From: Rubritepida sp.
GTDB taxonomy: Bacteria; Pseudomonadota; Alphaproteobacteria; Acetobacterales; Acetobacteraceae
Reading direction: 5' to 3'
DNA length: 6,287 nucleotides
Assembly (NCBI GenBank): GCA_007129145.1
Contig: SKWC01000471.1
Location: 1-6,287, forward strand
Shown: in pieces, positions 1 to 6,287 of the stretch
Position numbering within the stretch: the first letter of the stretch is position 1
How the letters are laid out: every line of letters begins with the position of its first letter
Program-made: the position numbers and the translations under genes
Notes under the pieces: generated by a model
The model's input: only the letters and a program-made list of their open reading frames with translations
Database searches by the model: none
Told to the model about the DNA's origin: nothing

Positions 1-596
1 CGGTCTGGGTGGTGCTGTGGGCGCGGGCGCGCCGGCGCGCCACCGGGCGCATCTTTCCCGCCTTCTGGGTCGCGGCCGCGCTGGTCATCGGCCTGCCGGT
101 GGCGGCCTTCCTCGCCACCGGCGGGCCGCTCGGCTGGGAGACGCCCGTGCTGCGCGGCTTCAACCTGCGCGGTGGGCTGACCGTGCCGCCTTCCTTCTGC
201 GCGCTGGTGCTGGCGCTGGCGATCTACACATCCTGCTTCATCGCGGAGATCGTGCGCGCGGGCATCCAGTCGGTGGCGCATGGCCAGACCGAGGCGGCGC
301 GCGCGCTGGGCGTGAAGCCCGCGCGCACCATGCGCCACATCATCCTGCCGCAGGCGATGCGCGTCATCATCCCGCCGCTGATCAGCCAGTATCTCAACCT
401 GACCAAGAATTCCTCGCTGGCCATCGCCATCGGCTTCCCGGACCTGGTCAGCGTCTGGATGCACACCTCGCTGAACCAGTCGGGCCGGGCCATCCCGATC
501 GTGGCGATGACCATGGCCTTCTACTGCGTGGTCAGCCTCGCGGTGTCGGGCCTGCTGAACATCTACAACCGCCGCATGCAGCTGACGGAGCGGTAG
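1..596 (+). CDS. aapQ: Amino-acid ABC transporter permease AapQ/BztB, 3' part (5' end outside window)
   Basis: This is the C-terminal half (about 197 codons, in frame from base 3) of an inner-membrane permease of the HisM/AapQ family. With a second permease, an ATPase and a periplasmic binding protein, such permeases import polar and general L-amino acids. The frame is open to the window edge, and the GTG at base 9 is not a real start, because family members are near 400 residues. Seen in the sequence: a membrane segment around visible residues 19-38, another around 60-85, and the cytoplasmic EAA loop at visible residues 97-116 (EAARALG, nine residues, then IILP), which docks on the ATPase. 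The conserved block SQYLNLTKNSSLAIAIGFPD follows, then a last membrane helix ending at YNRR. Stop TAG at 594-596 is followed after 3 bp by the next permease gene, so the two are cotranscribed. Substrate range (Glu/Gln/Asp/Asn versus broad) cannot be read from the permease alone. Confidence 0.93.
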   Translation, partial: VWVVLWARARRRATGRIFPAFWVAAALVIGLPVAAFLATGGPLGWETPVLRGFNLRGGLTVPPSFCALVLALAIYTSCFIAEIVRAGIQSVAHGQTEAARALGVKPARTMRHIILPQAMRVIIPPLISQYLNLTKNSSLAIAIGFPDLVSVWMHTSLNQSGRAIPIVAMTMAFYCVVSLAVSGLLNIYNRRMQLTER

Positions 597-599
597 GCC

Positions 600-1942
600 A
601 TGCCCGACCACGCCACCCCCGCCGAGATCTTCCGCCCCAGGCCCGCCGCACCGCCGCCGCCCAACACCATCGGCGTGGCGGGCTGGCTGCGCGCCAACCT
701 GTTCTCCTCGATCCCGAACACGCTGCTGACGCTGGTCGGCGCCTGGATCCTCTATGTGGTGGTGGATGCGGTGCTGGGCTGGGCCGTGTTCAACGCGGTG
801 TGGGACGCGCCCAACCGCCGCGCCTGCCTGGACCAGGTGGGCCGCGCCGGCGCCTGCTGGCCGGGCGTGATCGCCTGGATCCCCAATCTGATCTACGGCC
901 TGTATCCCAAGGATGAGGTGTGGCGGATCAACCTCGGCGCGGCGCTGCTGGTGCTCTGGGCGGTGCCGCTGTGGCTGCCCGCCGTGCGCTCCAAGGTCGC
1001 GATCGGGCTCAGCCTCGTGCTGCTGTTTCCCTTCCTCGCCTCCTACCTGTTCCTGGGCGGCATCAAGGGACCGGTCTGGGCGGCGCTGGTCGCGCTGGGG
1101 CTGAGCGGCCTGCTGTGGACCTGGCTGACCGTCGTGACCGAATGGCGCACCGGCCTGTCCTTCGTGGCGCTGGTGGCGCGGGTGCTGGGCGGGCCCGAAC
1201 CGGATGCGCCGCGCGCGCGCTGGGTGGCGCGGCTGACCTGGGCCGCGCTCTACGCGACCGCCTTCGTCCTGGTCTGGGGCTGGGAATTGCGGCCCGTGCC
1301 CACCCAGGTCTGGGGCGGGCTGTTCCTCACGCTGGTGATCTCGGGCATCGGCATCACCTTCTCATTGCCCGCGGGGGTGCTGCTGGCGCTGGGCCGGCGC
1401 TCACGCATGCCGCTGATCCGGGCCTTCTGCGTCGCCTTCATCGAGCTGTTCCGCTCGGTGCCGCTGATCACCATCCTGTTCATGTTCAACACCATGCTGC
1501 CGCTGTTCCTGCCCGCGGGGGTGGAGGTGGACCGGCTGCTGCGCGCCATCGTCGCGGTCTGCCTGTTCGCCGCCGCCTACATGGCCGAGGTGGTGCGCGG
1601 CGGGCTGCAGGCGATCCCCAAGGGCCAGTACGAGGCCGCCGCCGCCATGGGGCTGGGCTACTGGCAGTCCATGACGCTGGTGATCCTGCCGCAGGCGCTG
1701 AAGATCATGATCCCGACCATCGTCGGCAACTTCATCGGCCTGTTCAAGGACACCACGCTGGTCTCCATCATCGGGCTGCTGGACCTGCTGAGCATGGCGC
1801 GCGCGGTGGGCGAGGACAGCACCTGGCTCGGCCTGTTCATCGAGCCCTTTTTCTTCATCACCCTGATCTACTTCGTGTTCTGCTTCGCCATGTCGCAATA
1901 CTCGATGAACCTGGAACGCCGCCTCGGCGCGGGGCAACGCCG

Positions 1943-1946
<4 letters not shown>
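600..1946 (+). CDS. aapM: Amino-acid ABC transporter permease AapM/BztC
   Basis: Complete 448-residue inner-membrane permease, partner of AapQ in an AapJQMP/BztABCD-type importer. The N-terminus is a proline-rich cytoplasmic stretch followed by a membrane helix at about residues 38-58. The transport core starts near residue 232 (VPTQVWGGLFLTLVIS). The diagnostic block IELFRSVPLITILFMFN follows, then the EAA loop at residues 345-364 (EAAAAMG, nine residues, VILP), then NFIGLFKDTTLVSIIGLLDL and a final helix before MNLERR. Rhizobial AapM, as I recall it, has about 384 residues. The excess sits at about residues 155-231 and includes two hydrophobic stretches and an Arg/Pro-rich linker (GPEPDAPRARW). 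The ATG at 600 lies 3 bp after the aapQ stop; the stop TGA overlaps the aapP ATG (ATGA), so translation is probably coupled. Assignment to the family is firm; the ligand is inferred. Confidence 0.95.
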
Positions 1947-2683
<737 letters not shown>

Positions 2684-2705
2684 GCGCGGGAGTGCCTGCC
2701 GGGCG

Positions 2706-3488
<783 letters not shown>

Positions 3489-3554
3489 GGATCACGGTCT
3501 CCGGCTGGGTGAGCCCGCGGGTAGCCTAGCACGCGGCGTGCCGCGCCGGCTTTT

Positions 3555-4046
3555 TCAGACCGGCACGCCGGGCAGCCACTTGCCGGTGCGGATGGTCTGG
3601 AGCGTCTGGACCCGCAGCACGTTCTCCACCCCCGTCAGCCGGGCGGTCAGCTCGTTCTCATGCGGGGTGTCGCGCGCCACCACCCGCAGCAGGAAATCGC
3701 TGCCGCCGCGGATCATGTGGCATTCGCGCACCTCGGGCCAGGCGCAGACCTCGGCCTCGAAGGCGCTGAGCACCGCCTGCTTCTGGCTTTCCAGCCCGAC
3801 GATGGCGAAGAAGGTCACCTCGAAGCCCAGCGCGGCGGGGTCGAGCTCGGCGTGGTAGCCGCGCAGCACGCCCGATTCCTCGAGGCGGCGCACCCGGCGC
3901 AGGCAGGGCGGCGCGGACAGGCCGACGCGCTGCGCCAGATCGACATTGGTGATGCGTCCGTTCGCCTGCAATTCGCTCAGGATGCGCAAATCCATCGCAT
4001 CCAGATCGGGCTCGGAGTGGGTCGTTTCGTTGCCGGTGGCCGCCAT
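3555..4046 (-). CDS. Lrp/AsnC family transcriptional regulator
   Basis: A 163-residue feast/famine-type DNA-binding protein that normally senses an amino acid or related ligand. A winged-helix domain at about residues 14-64 contains the helix-turn-helix NVDLAQRVGLSAPPCLRRV (34-52) and the linker RRLEESGVLRGY. The C-terminal RAM ligand/oligomerisation domain runs from about residue 76 to the end, with VTFFAIVGLES and the later GSDFLLRVVARD block. I chose the ATG at 4046: the frame also opens with a TTG at 4082, but that adds 12 residues unlike the family and overlaps the promoter region. An AAGGA element at 4060-4056 lies 9-14 bases upstream. The gene is divergent from trxB and in line with the second ATPase. 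I recall an lrp-trxB-lysR arrangement in other alphaproteobacteria, which would favour a conserved neighbourhood over a dedicated transporter regulator. The ligand is unknown. Confidence 0.92.
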   Translation of the reverse strand: MAATGNETTHSEPDLDAMDLRILSELQANGRITNVDLAQRVGLSAPPCLRRVRRLEESGVLRGYHAELDPAALGFEVTFFAIVGLESQKQAVLSAFEAEVCAWPEVRECHMIRGGSDFLLRVVARDTPHENELTARLTGVENVLRVQTLQTIRTGKWLPGVPV

Positions 4047-4053
4047 GGCGCGC

Positions 4054-4082
4054 AATATCCTTGCGGATACGCCGGATGGCAA
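4054..4082 (-). promoter_or_regulatory. Possible sigma-70-type promoter of the Lrp/AsnC gene
   Basis: On the minus strand TTGCCA (4082-4077) and GATATT (4059-4054) are separated by exactly 17 bases, giving five of six and four of six matches to the consensus hexamers. The start point would fall at or within a few bases of the ATG at 4046, implying a leaderless or nearly leaderless message. A more distant promoter is also possible. Confidence 0.3.
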
Positions 4083-4084
4083 GT

Positions 4085-4098
4085 GTCACGCCCGTGAC
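4085..4098. promoter_or_regulatory. Perfect palindrome in the lrp-trxB divergent promoter region (candidate operator)
   Basis: GTCACG-CC-CGTGAC has two perfect 6-bp arms around a 2-bp centre. It lies 38 bp upstream of the lrp ATG and 57 bp upstream of the trxB GTG. It touches the possible -35 elements of both divergent promoters, where a dimeric regulator could act on both genes. It does not resemble the AT-rich Lrp consensus, so the binding protein is not evident. Confidence 0.45.
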
Positions 4099-4123
4099 GC
4101 GCGCGGTGAAGGTCCGCTATGGT
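4094..4123 (+). promoter_or_regulatory. Possible trxB promoter
   Basis: GTGACG (4094-4099) resembles a -35 hexamer and TATGGT (4118-4123) a -10 hexamer, with 18 bases between. This would give a leader of about 25 bases before the trxB start. The -35 overlaps the right arm of the palindrome. The hexamers are imperfect, so this is a suggestion only. Confidence 0.3.
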
Positions 4124-4143
4124 TGACACGACCGCCAGCCGCC

Positions 4144-4147
4144 GGAG
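4144..4147 (+). promoter_or_regulatory. Ribosome binding site that fixes the trxB start
   Basis: GGAG at 4144-4147 stands eight bases before the GTG at 4156. The ATG at 4119 is in another frame and the in-frame TTG at 4123 lacks such a site, so this element selects GTG 4156. Confidence 0.7.
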
Positions 4148-4155
4148 CCTCCCAG

Positions 4156-5127
4156 GTGCCCGCCACCCACAAACCCCGCCTCCTGATCATCGGCGCCGGC
4201 CCCGCCGGCTACACCGCCGCCATCTATGCCGCGCGCGCCGGCCTGGCACCCGTGCTGCTGGCCGGGATGCAGCCGGGCGGGCAGCTGACCATCACCACCG
4301 ATGTCGAGAACTACCCGGGCTTCGCCGAGGCGGTGCAGGGCCCCTGGCTGATGGAGCAGATGCGCGCCCAGGCCGAACATGTGGGCGCGAGCATCCGCTA
4401 CGACCTGGCCACCCGCGTCGAACTCGGCCGGCATCCCTTCCGCGTGCATTGCGACAGCGGCGACAGCTACGAATCGGAGGCGGTGATCATCGCCACCGGC
4501 GCGCAGGCGCGCTGGCTGGGCGTGCCGGGCGAATCGGCGCTGTCGGGCTTCGGCGTCTCGGCCTGCGCCACCTGCGACGGCTTCTTCTTCCGCGGCAAGC
4601 GGGTGGCGGTGATCGGCGGCGGCAATTCGGCGGTCGAGGAGGCGCTCTACCTCTCCAACCTCGCGAGCCACGTCACGCTGGTGCACCGCCGCGATTCGCT
4701 TCGGGCCGAGCGCATCCTGCAGGAGCGCCTGTTCGCCAAGCCCAATGTCACCATGCTGTGGAACATGGTGACGGAGGAAATCCTCGCCACCGACGCCGCG
4801 CGGCCGGTGGCGCGCGGGCTCAGGCTGCGCCACACCGGAACGGGCGAGGAACAGGTGCTCGAAACAGATGGCGTCTTCGTCGCGATCGGGCATGATCCCG
4901 CCACGGCATTGTTCCGGGGGCAGTTGGACATGGACGAGGCGGGCTATCTGACCGTCGCGCCGGGCGGCACGCGCACCAGCGTCCCCGGCGTCTTCGCCGC
5001 GGGCGACGTGGCGGACAAGGTCTATCGCCAGGCGGTCACGGCCGCAGGCACCGGCTGCATGGCGGCGCTGGACGCGGAGAAATACCTCGCCGCGCTGGAA
5101 GCCGGCGTGCAGGAGGCCGCCGCCTGA
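4156..5127 (+). CDS. trxB: Thioredoxin reductase (NADPH)
   Basis: A 323-residue cytoplasmic flavoenzyme that passes electrons from NADPH through FAD and a redox-active disulfide to thioredoxin. The FAD-binding motif GAGPAG is at residues 13-18, right after the N-terminal strand. The catalytic pair is Cys137 and Cys140 in CATCDGFFF. The NADPH-binding motif GGGNSA is at 154-159, and HRRDSLR (177-183) contacts the 2'-phosphate. The C-terminal FAD motif GVFAAGDV ends at residue 285 and is followed by RQAVTAAGTGCMAALDAE. All key residues are present and the length fits low-molecular-weight TrxB. The start is GTG 4156, chosen for its ribosome binding site and because it gives the usual short N-terminus before the first FAD strand. 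The stop TGA shares one base with the ATG of the LysR gene, indicating a two-gene operon. No thioredoxin gene is in the window. Confidence 0.96.
   Translation: MPATHKPRLLIIGAGPAGYTAAIYAARAGLAPVLLAGMQPGGQLTITTDVENYPGFAEAVQGPWLMEQMRAQAEHVGASIRYDLATRVELGRHPFRVHCDSGDSYESEAVIIATGAQARWLGVPGESALSGFGVSACATCDGFFFRGKRVAVIGGGNSAVEEALYLSNLASHVTLVHRRDSLRAERILQERLFAKPNVTMLWNMVTEEILATDAARPVARGLRLRHTGTGEEQVLETDGVFVAIGHDPATALFRGQLDMDEAGYLTVAPGGTRTSVPGVFAAGDVADKVYRQAVTAAGTGCMAALDAEKYLAALEAGVQEAAA
5111..5116 (+). promoter_or_regulatory. Ribosome binding site of the LysR gene inside the trxB 3' end
   Basis: A full AGGAGG ten bases before the ATG at 5127, within the last trxB codons. It allows efficient coupled translation and confirms the start. 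Confidence 0.75.
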
Positions 5128-6014
5128 TGCCGCTCGATTGGGACAAGCTCCGGGTCTTCCACGCGGTTGCGGAGGCGGGCTCCTTCACCCATGCCGGCGA
5201 GACGCTGGCGCTGTCGCAATCGGCGGTGTCGCGCCAGATCCAGGCGCTGGAGGAGGCGCTGTCGGTCCCGCTGTTCCACCGCCACGCGCGCGGGCTGATC
5301 CTGACCGAGGCGGGCGAGACGCTGAACCGCACCGTGCGCGAGGTCTTCGCCAAGCTCGCGATGACCGAGGCGCTGCTGACCGAGGGGCGCGAGCGCCCGG
5401 CGGGGCGGCTCAAGATCACCACAACCACGGGCTTCGGCGCCGCCTGGCTGGCGCCGCGTCTGGGCCGCTTCCTGGACCTCTACCCCGAGATCAACGTCAC
5501 GGTGGTGCTGGACGACGCCGATCTCGACCTCGCGATGCGCGAGGCGGATGTGGCGATCCGCATGCACGCGCCGCGCCAGCCCGACCTGATCCAGCGGCAT
5601 CTCGCGAACTTCGCCTACAAGGTGCTGGGCAGCCCGGCCTATCTGCGCGACCACGGCATCCCGCAGCGGGCCGAGGACCTGGACGCGCATCGCCTGATCG
5701 TCTGGGGCGACTACCGCCCGCCGGTGGACGACATCAACTGGCTGGCGGAGACGGGGCGCAAGCCCGGCCAGGGCCGCCGCGCCTCGGTGGAGGTCAACAG
5801 CCTGACCGCCATACTGAAGGCGGTGCAGGCCGGCCTCGGCCTCGCCGCCCTGCCCGACTACATGGGCAGCGACCTCGATGGGCTGGTGCAGGTGCTGCCC
5901 GAGGTGAAGGCGCCACGCATCAGCGCCTATTTCGTCTATCCGGAGGAGATGCGCGCCTCCAAGCGCGTGGCCGTGTTCCGCGACTTCCTGGTGTCGGAGC
6001 TGGCGCAAGGCTGA
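5127..6014 (+). CDS. LysR-type transcriptional regulator, LsrB/VtlR-like
   Basis: A 295-residue DNA-binding regulator. The N-terminal winged helix-turn-helix occupies about residues 5-64 (helix pair around SFTHAGETLALSQSAVSRQI, 19-38, then the wing ending LILTEAGE). A linker helix leads to the effector-binding domain at about 92-292. The N-terminus MPLDWDKLRVFHA and the HRHARGLILTE block match, from memory, the Sinorhizobium LsrB / Brucella VtlR group, which is also found near trxB. In those organisms the group governs oxidative-stress or envelope genes and small RNAs. The protein has no cysteine. Where I recall a cysteine in LsrB, this protein has Val142 (in READVAIRM) and Ala241 (in GLAALPDY). 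It is therefore unlikely to sense redox through its own thiols, despite being cotranscribed with thioredoxin reductase. Family assignment is firm; subgroup is likely; targets are unknown. Confidence 0.94.
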   Translation: MPLDWDKLRVFHAVAEAGSFTHAGETLALSQSAVSRQIQALEEALSVPLFHRHARGLILTEAGETLNRTVREVFAKLAMTEALLTEGRERPAGRLKITTTTGFGAAWLAPRLGRFLDLYPEINVTVVLDDADLDLAMREADVAIRMHAPRQPDLIQRHLANFAYKVLGSPAYLRDHGIPQRAEDLDAHRLIVWGDYRPPVDDINWLAETGRKPGQGRRASVEVNSLTAILKAVQAGLGLAALPDYMGSDLDGLVQVLPEVKAPRISAYFVYPEEMRASKRVAVFRDFLVSELAQG

Positions 6015-6024
6015 TCGCGGTCTC

Positions 6025-6038
6025 GGGCATGCATGCCC
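6025..6038. repeat. Perfect 14-bp palindrome after the LysR gene
   Basis: GGGCATGCATGCCC reads the same on both strands, starting ten bases after the LysR stop. It can be a protein-binding site or part of a 3' structure. GCATG/CATGC motifs recur nearby at 6044-6048 and 6069-6074. Confidence 0.5.
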
Positions 6039-6040
6039 AG

Positions 6041-6066
6041 GTTGCATGAGCCAGCCCATATGCAAC
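6041..6066. promoter_or_regulatory. Interrupted dyad, candidate LysR-type binding site
   Basis: GTTGCAT (6041-6047) and ATGCAAC (6060-6066) are exact inverted 7-bp arms with a 12-bp spacer. The layout suits a LysR-type dimer site. Its centre lies about 75 bp upstream of the predicted start of the downstream RNA, close to where activating LysR sites usually sit. The alternative is an RNA hairpin in the 3' region of the trxB-lysR transcript, but no U-run follows. Confidence 0.4.
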
Positions 6067-6092
6067 GCGCATGCCTGATCCGAGGTTTTGGC

Positions 6093-6122
6093 AGGACAGC
6101 GGATTTTCCAGGACCATATGCT
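6093..6122 (+). promoter_or_regulatory. Possible promoter of the downstream small RNA
   Basis: AGGACA (6093-6098) and TATGCT (6117-6122) are 18 bases apart, each matching four of six consensus positions. Initiation would fall at about 6129, exactly where the first hairpin starts. A better -35-like TTGGCA lies at 6088-6093 but its spacing (23) is too long. The weak match would suit an activator-dependent promoter. Confidence 0.3.
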
Positions 6123-6128
6123 CATTTC

Positions 6129-6233
6129 TGCCGGTGGTATTGCACCGGTAGGGTCCTTTCGATCCTTCGTCTCCCAGACGTGAAGCCTCCCTGTAAAACT
6201 GGCCGTTGGCCCCCTGGGTCAGCGGCCTCTTTT
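6129..6233 (+). ncRNA. Candidate small RNA of about 105 nt
   Basis: Three small hairpins run almost without gaps into an intrinsic terminator. Hairpin 1 pairs 6129-6136 with 6143-6150 (CCGGTG/CACCGG core, loop GTATTG). Hairpin 2 pairs GGGTC (6151-6155) with GATCC (6161-6165). Hairpin 3 pairs CGTCT (6168-6172) with AGACG (6176-6180) and can be extended by CTT/AAG. The loop around hairpin 3 (UCUCCCA) and the open linker CCUCCC (6186-6191) are complementary to Shine-Dalgarno sequences, as in many alphaproteobacterial antisense-acting sRNAs. The terminator follows at 6193-6235. The only short ORF here, 21 codons from 6118, lacks the third-position GC bias of the neighbours. I recognise no known RNA family. 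The same structures could instead be the 3' untranslated region of the lysR message. Confidence 0.42.
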
Positions 6234-6235
6234 AC
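6193..6235. terminator. Bidirectional intrinsic terminator
   Basis: A 12-bp stem pairs GGCCGTTGGCCC (6201-6212) with GGGTCAGCGGCC (6216-6227), with two G-U pairs and a loop of three bases. It is flanked by GTAAAA (6193-6198) and TTTTAC (6230-6235), which also pair. On the plus strand the stem is followed by TCTTTTA, on the minus strand by AGTTTTACA, so it can end transcripts from both sides. It overlaps the stop codon of the minus-strand gene at the right edge. Confidence 0.8.
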
Positions 6236-6287
6236 TTGGAGCCCCCCGCTTCCTCGCCGCGCAGCAAGGCCAGCGCCGCCACCAGCC
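6232..6287 (-). CDS. C-terminal end of an unidentified minus-strand gene (5' part outside window)
   Basis: Seventeen codons followed by TAA (6234-6232) read LVAALALLRGEEAGGSK. Third positions are G or C in nearly all codons, as in the other genes, while the other two minus-strand frames are rich in Arg/Trp/Cys or run on through the terminator. The stop is immediately followed by an intrinsic terminator in this direction, which is what a gene end should look like. The hydrophobic start could be the end of a helix. Too little is visible to name a product. Confidence 0.55.
   Translation of the reverse strand, partial: LVAALALLRGEEAGGSK

Noticed and set aside
920..1942. Open frame running through aapM into aapP
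   Set aside because: It is a shadow of aapM up to 1942; only the part from the ATG at 1943 shows protein-family similarity and a proper start.
3523..3555. AGCC...GGCT compound hairpin followed by TTTTT, resembling a plus-strand terminator
   Set aside because: No plus-strand gene ends here; the T-run points the wrong way for the lrp and ATPase genes, which are on the minus strand, and the stems are short.
4123..4128. Exact TTGACA hexamer just before trxB
   Set aside because: No -10-like hexamer stands 16-18 bases downstream; that interval holds GC-rich sequence with the ribosome binding site, so it is unlikely to be a working -35.
4119..4895. An ATG-started open frame of 258 codons overlapping trxB
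   Set aside because: It is one frame off the thioredoxin reductase frame, is made of Arg/Pro/His-rich low-complexity sequence typical of shadow frames in GC-rich DNA, and has no recognisable domain.
6046..6078. A 10-codon ORF (MSQPICNAHA) in the dyad region
   Set aside because: No ribosome binding site and a length easily reached by chance.
6118..6183. A 21-codon ORF with AGGA four bases upstream
   Set aside because: About half of its codons end in A or T, unlike the neighbouring genes, and the same bases form consecutive hairpins. A structured RNA explains it better, though a small peptide is not excluded.

Overview
This is a GC-rich, tightly packed chromosomal window with a strong G/C preference at third codon positions. 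It looks like an alphaproteobacterium. The gene families and the lrp-trxB-lysR order suggest Rhodospirillales/Acetobacteraceae-type organisms, but that placement is inferred from style and family resemblance, not from a marker gene. I see no mobile elements, CRISPR arrays, tRNA or rRNA.

Left block (1-2683, + strand): the 3' part of a general L-amino-acid ABC transporter operon. It holds the C-terminal half of permease AapQ/BztB, the complete permease AapM/BztC and the complete ATPase AapP/BztD. The genes are packed with a 3-bp gap and then an ATGA overlap. The periplasmic binding protein gene (aapJ) would lie upstream, outside the window. AapM carries about 65-75 extra residues between its N-terminal part and the conserved permease core.

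Middle block (2706-4046, - strand): a second, complete amino-acid ABC ATPase lies tail-to-tail with aapP. Upstream of it in the same orientation is an Lrp/AsnC-family regulator. The two ATPase genes align without internal gaps as inverted copies. They share a 126-bp stretch with one mismatch and a 77-bp stretch with one mismatch, although the Walker A region has several silent differences. That pattern suggests gene conversion between the copies. Their 3' ends also form an 11-bp inverted repeat across the 22-bp gap between them.

Right block (4047-6014, + strand): a divergent promoter region with a perfect GTCACG-CC-CGTGAC palindrome separates lrp from trxB (thioredoxin reductase). trxB overlaps the start of a LysR-type regulator of the LsrB/VtlR type by one base. 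This regulator contains no cysteine at all.

Right end (6015-6287): this stretch is non-coding except for the last codons of a minus-strand gene that enters from the right. Read in order it holds a 14-bp palindrome, a 7-bp dyad with a 12-nt spacer, a possible promoter, a run of three small hairpins with CU-rich anti-Shine-Dalgarno-like segments, and a strong bidirectional intrinsic terminator. The most economical reading is a small RNA gene of about 105 nt, directly downstream of a LysR regulator whose relatives are known to control sRNAs. This is the best candidate for an undescribed element here.
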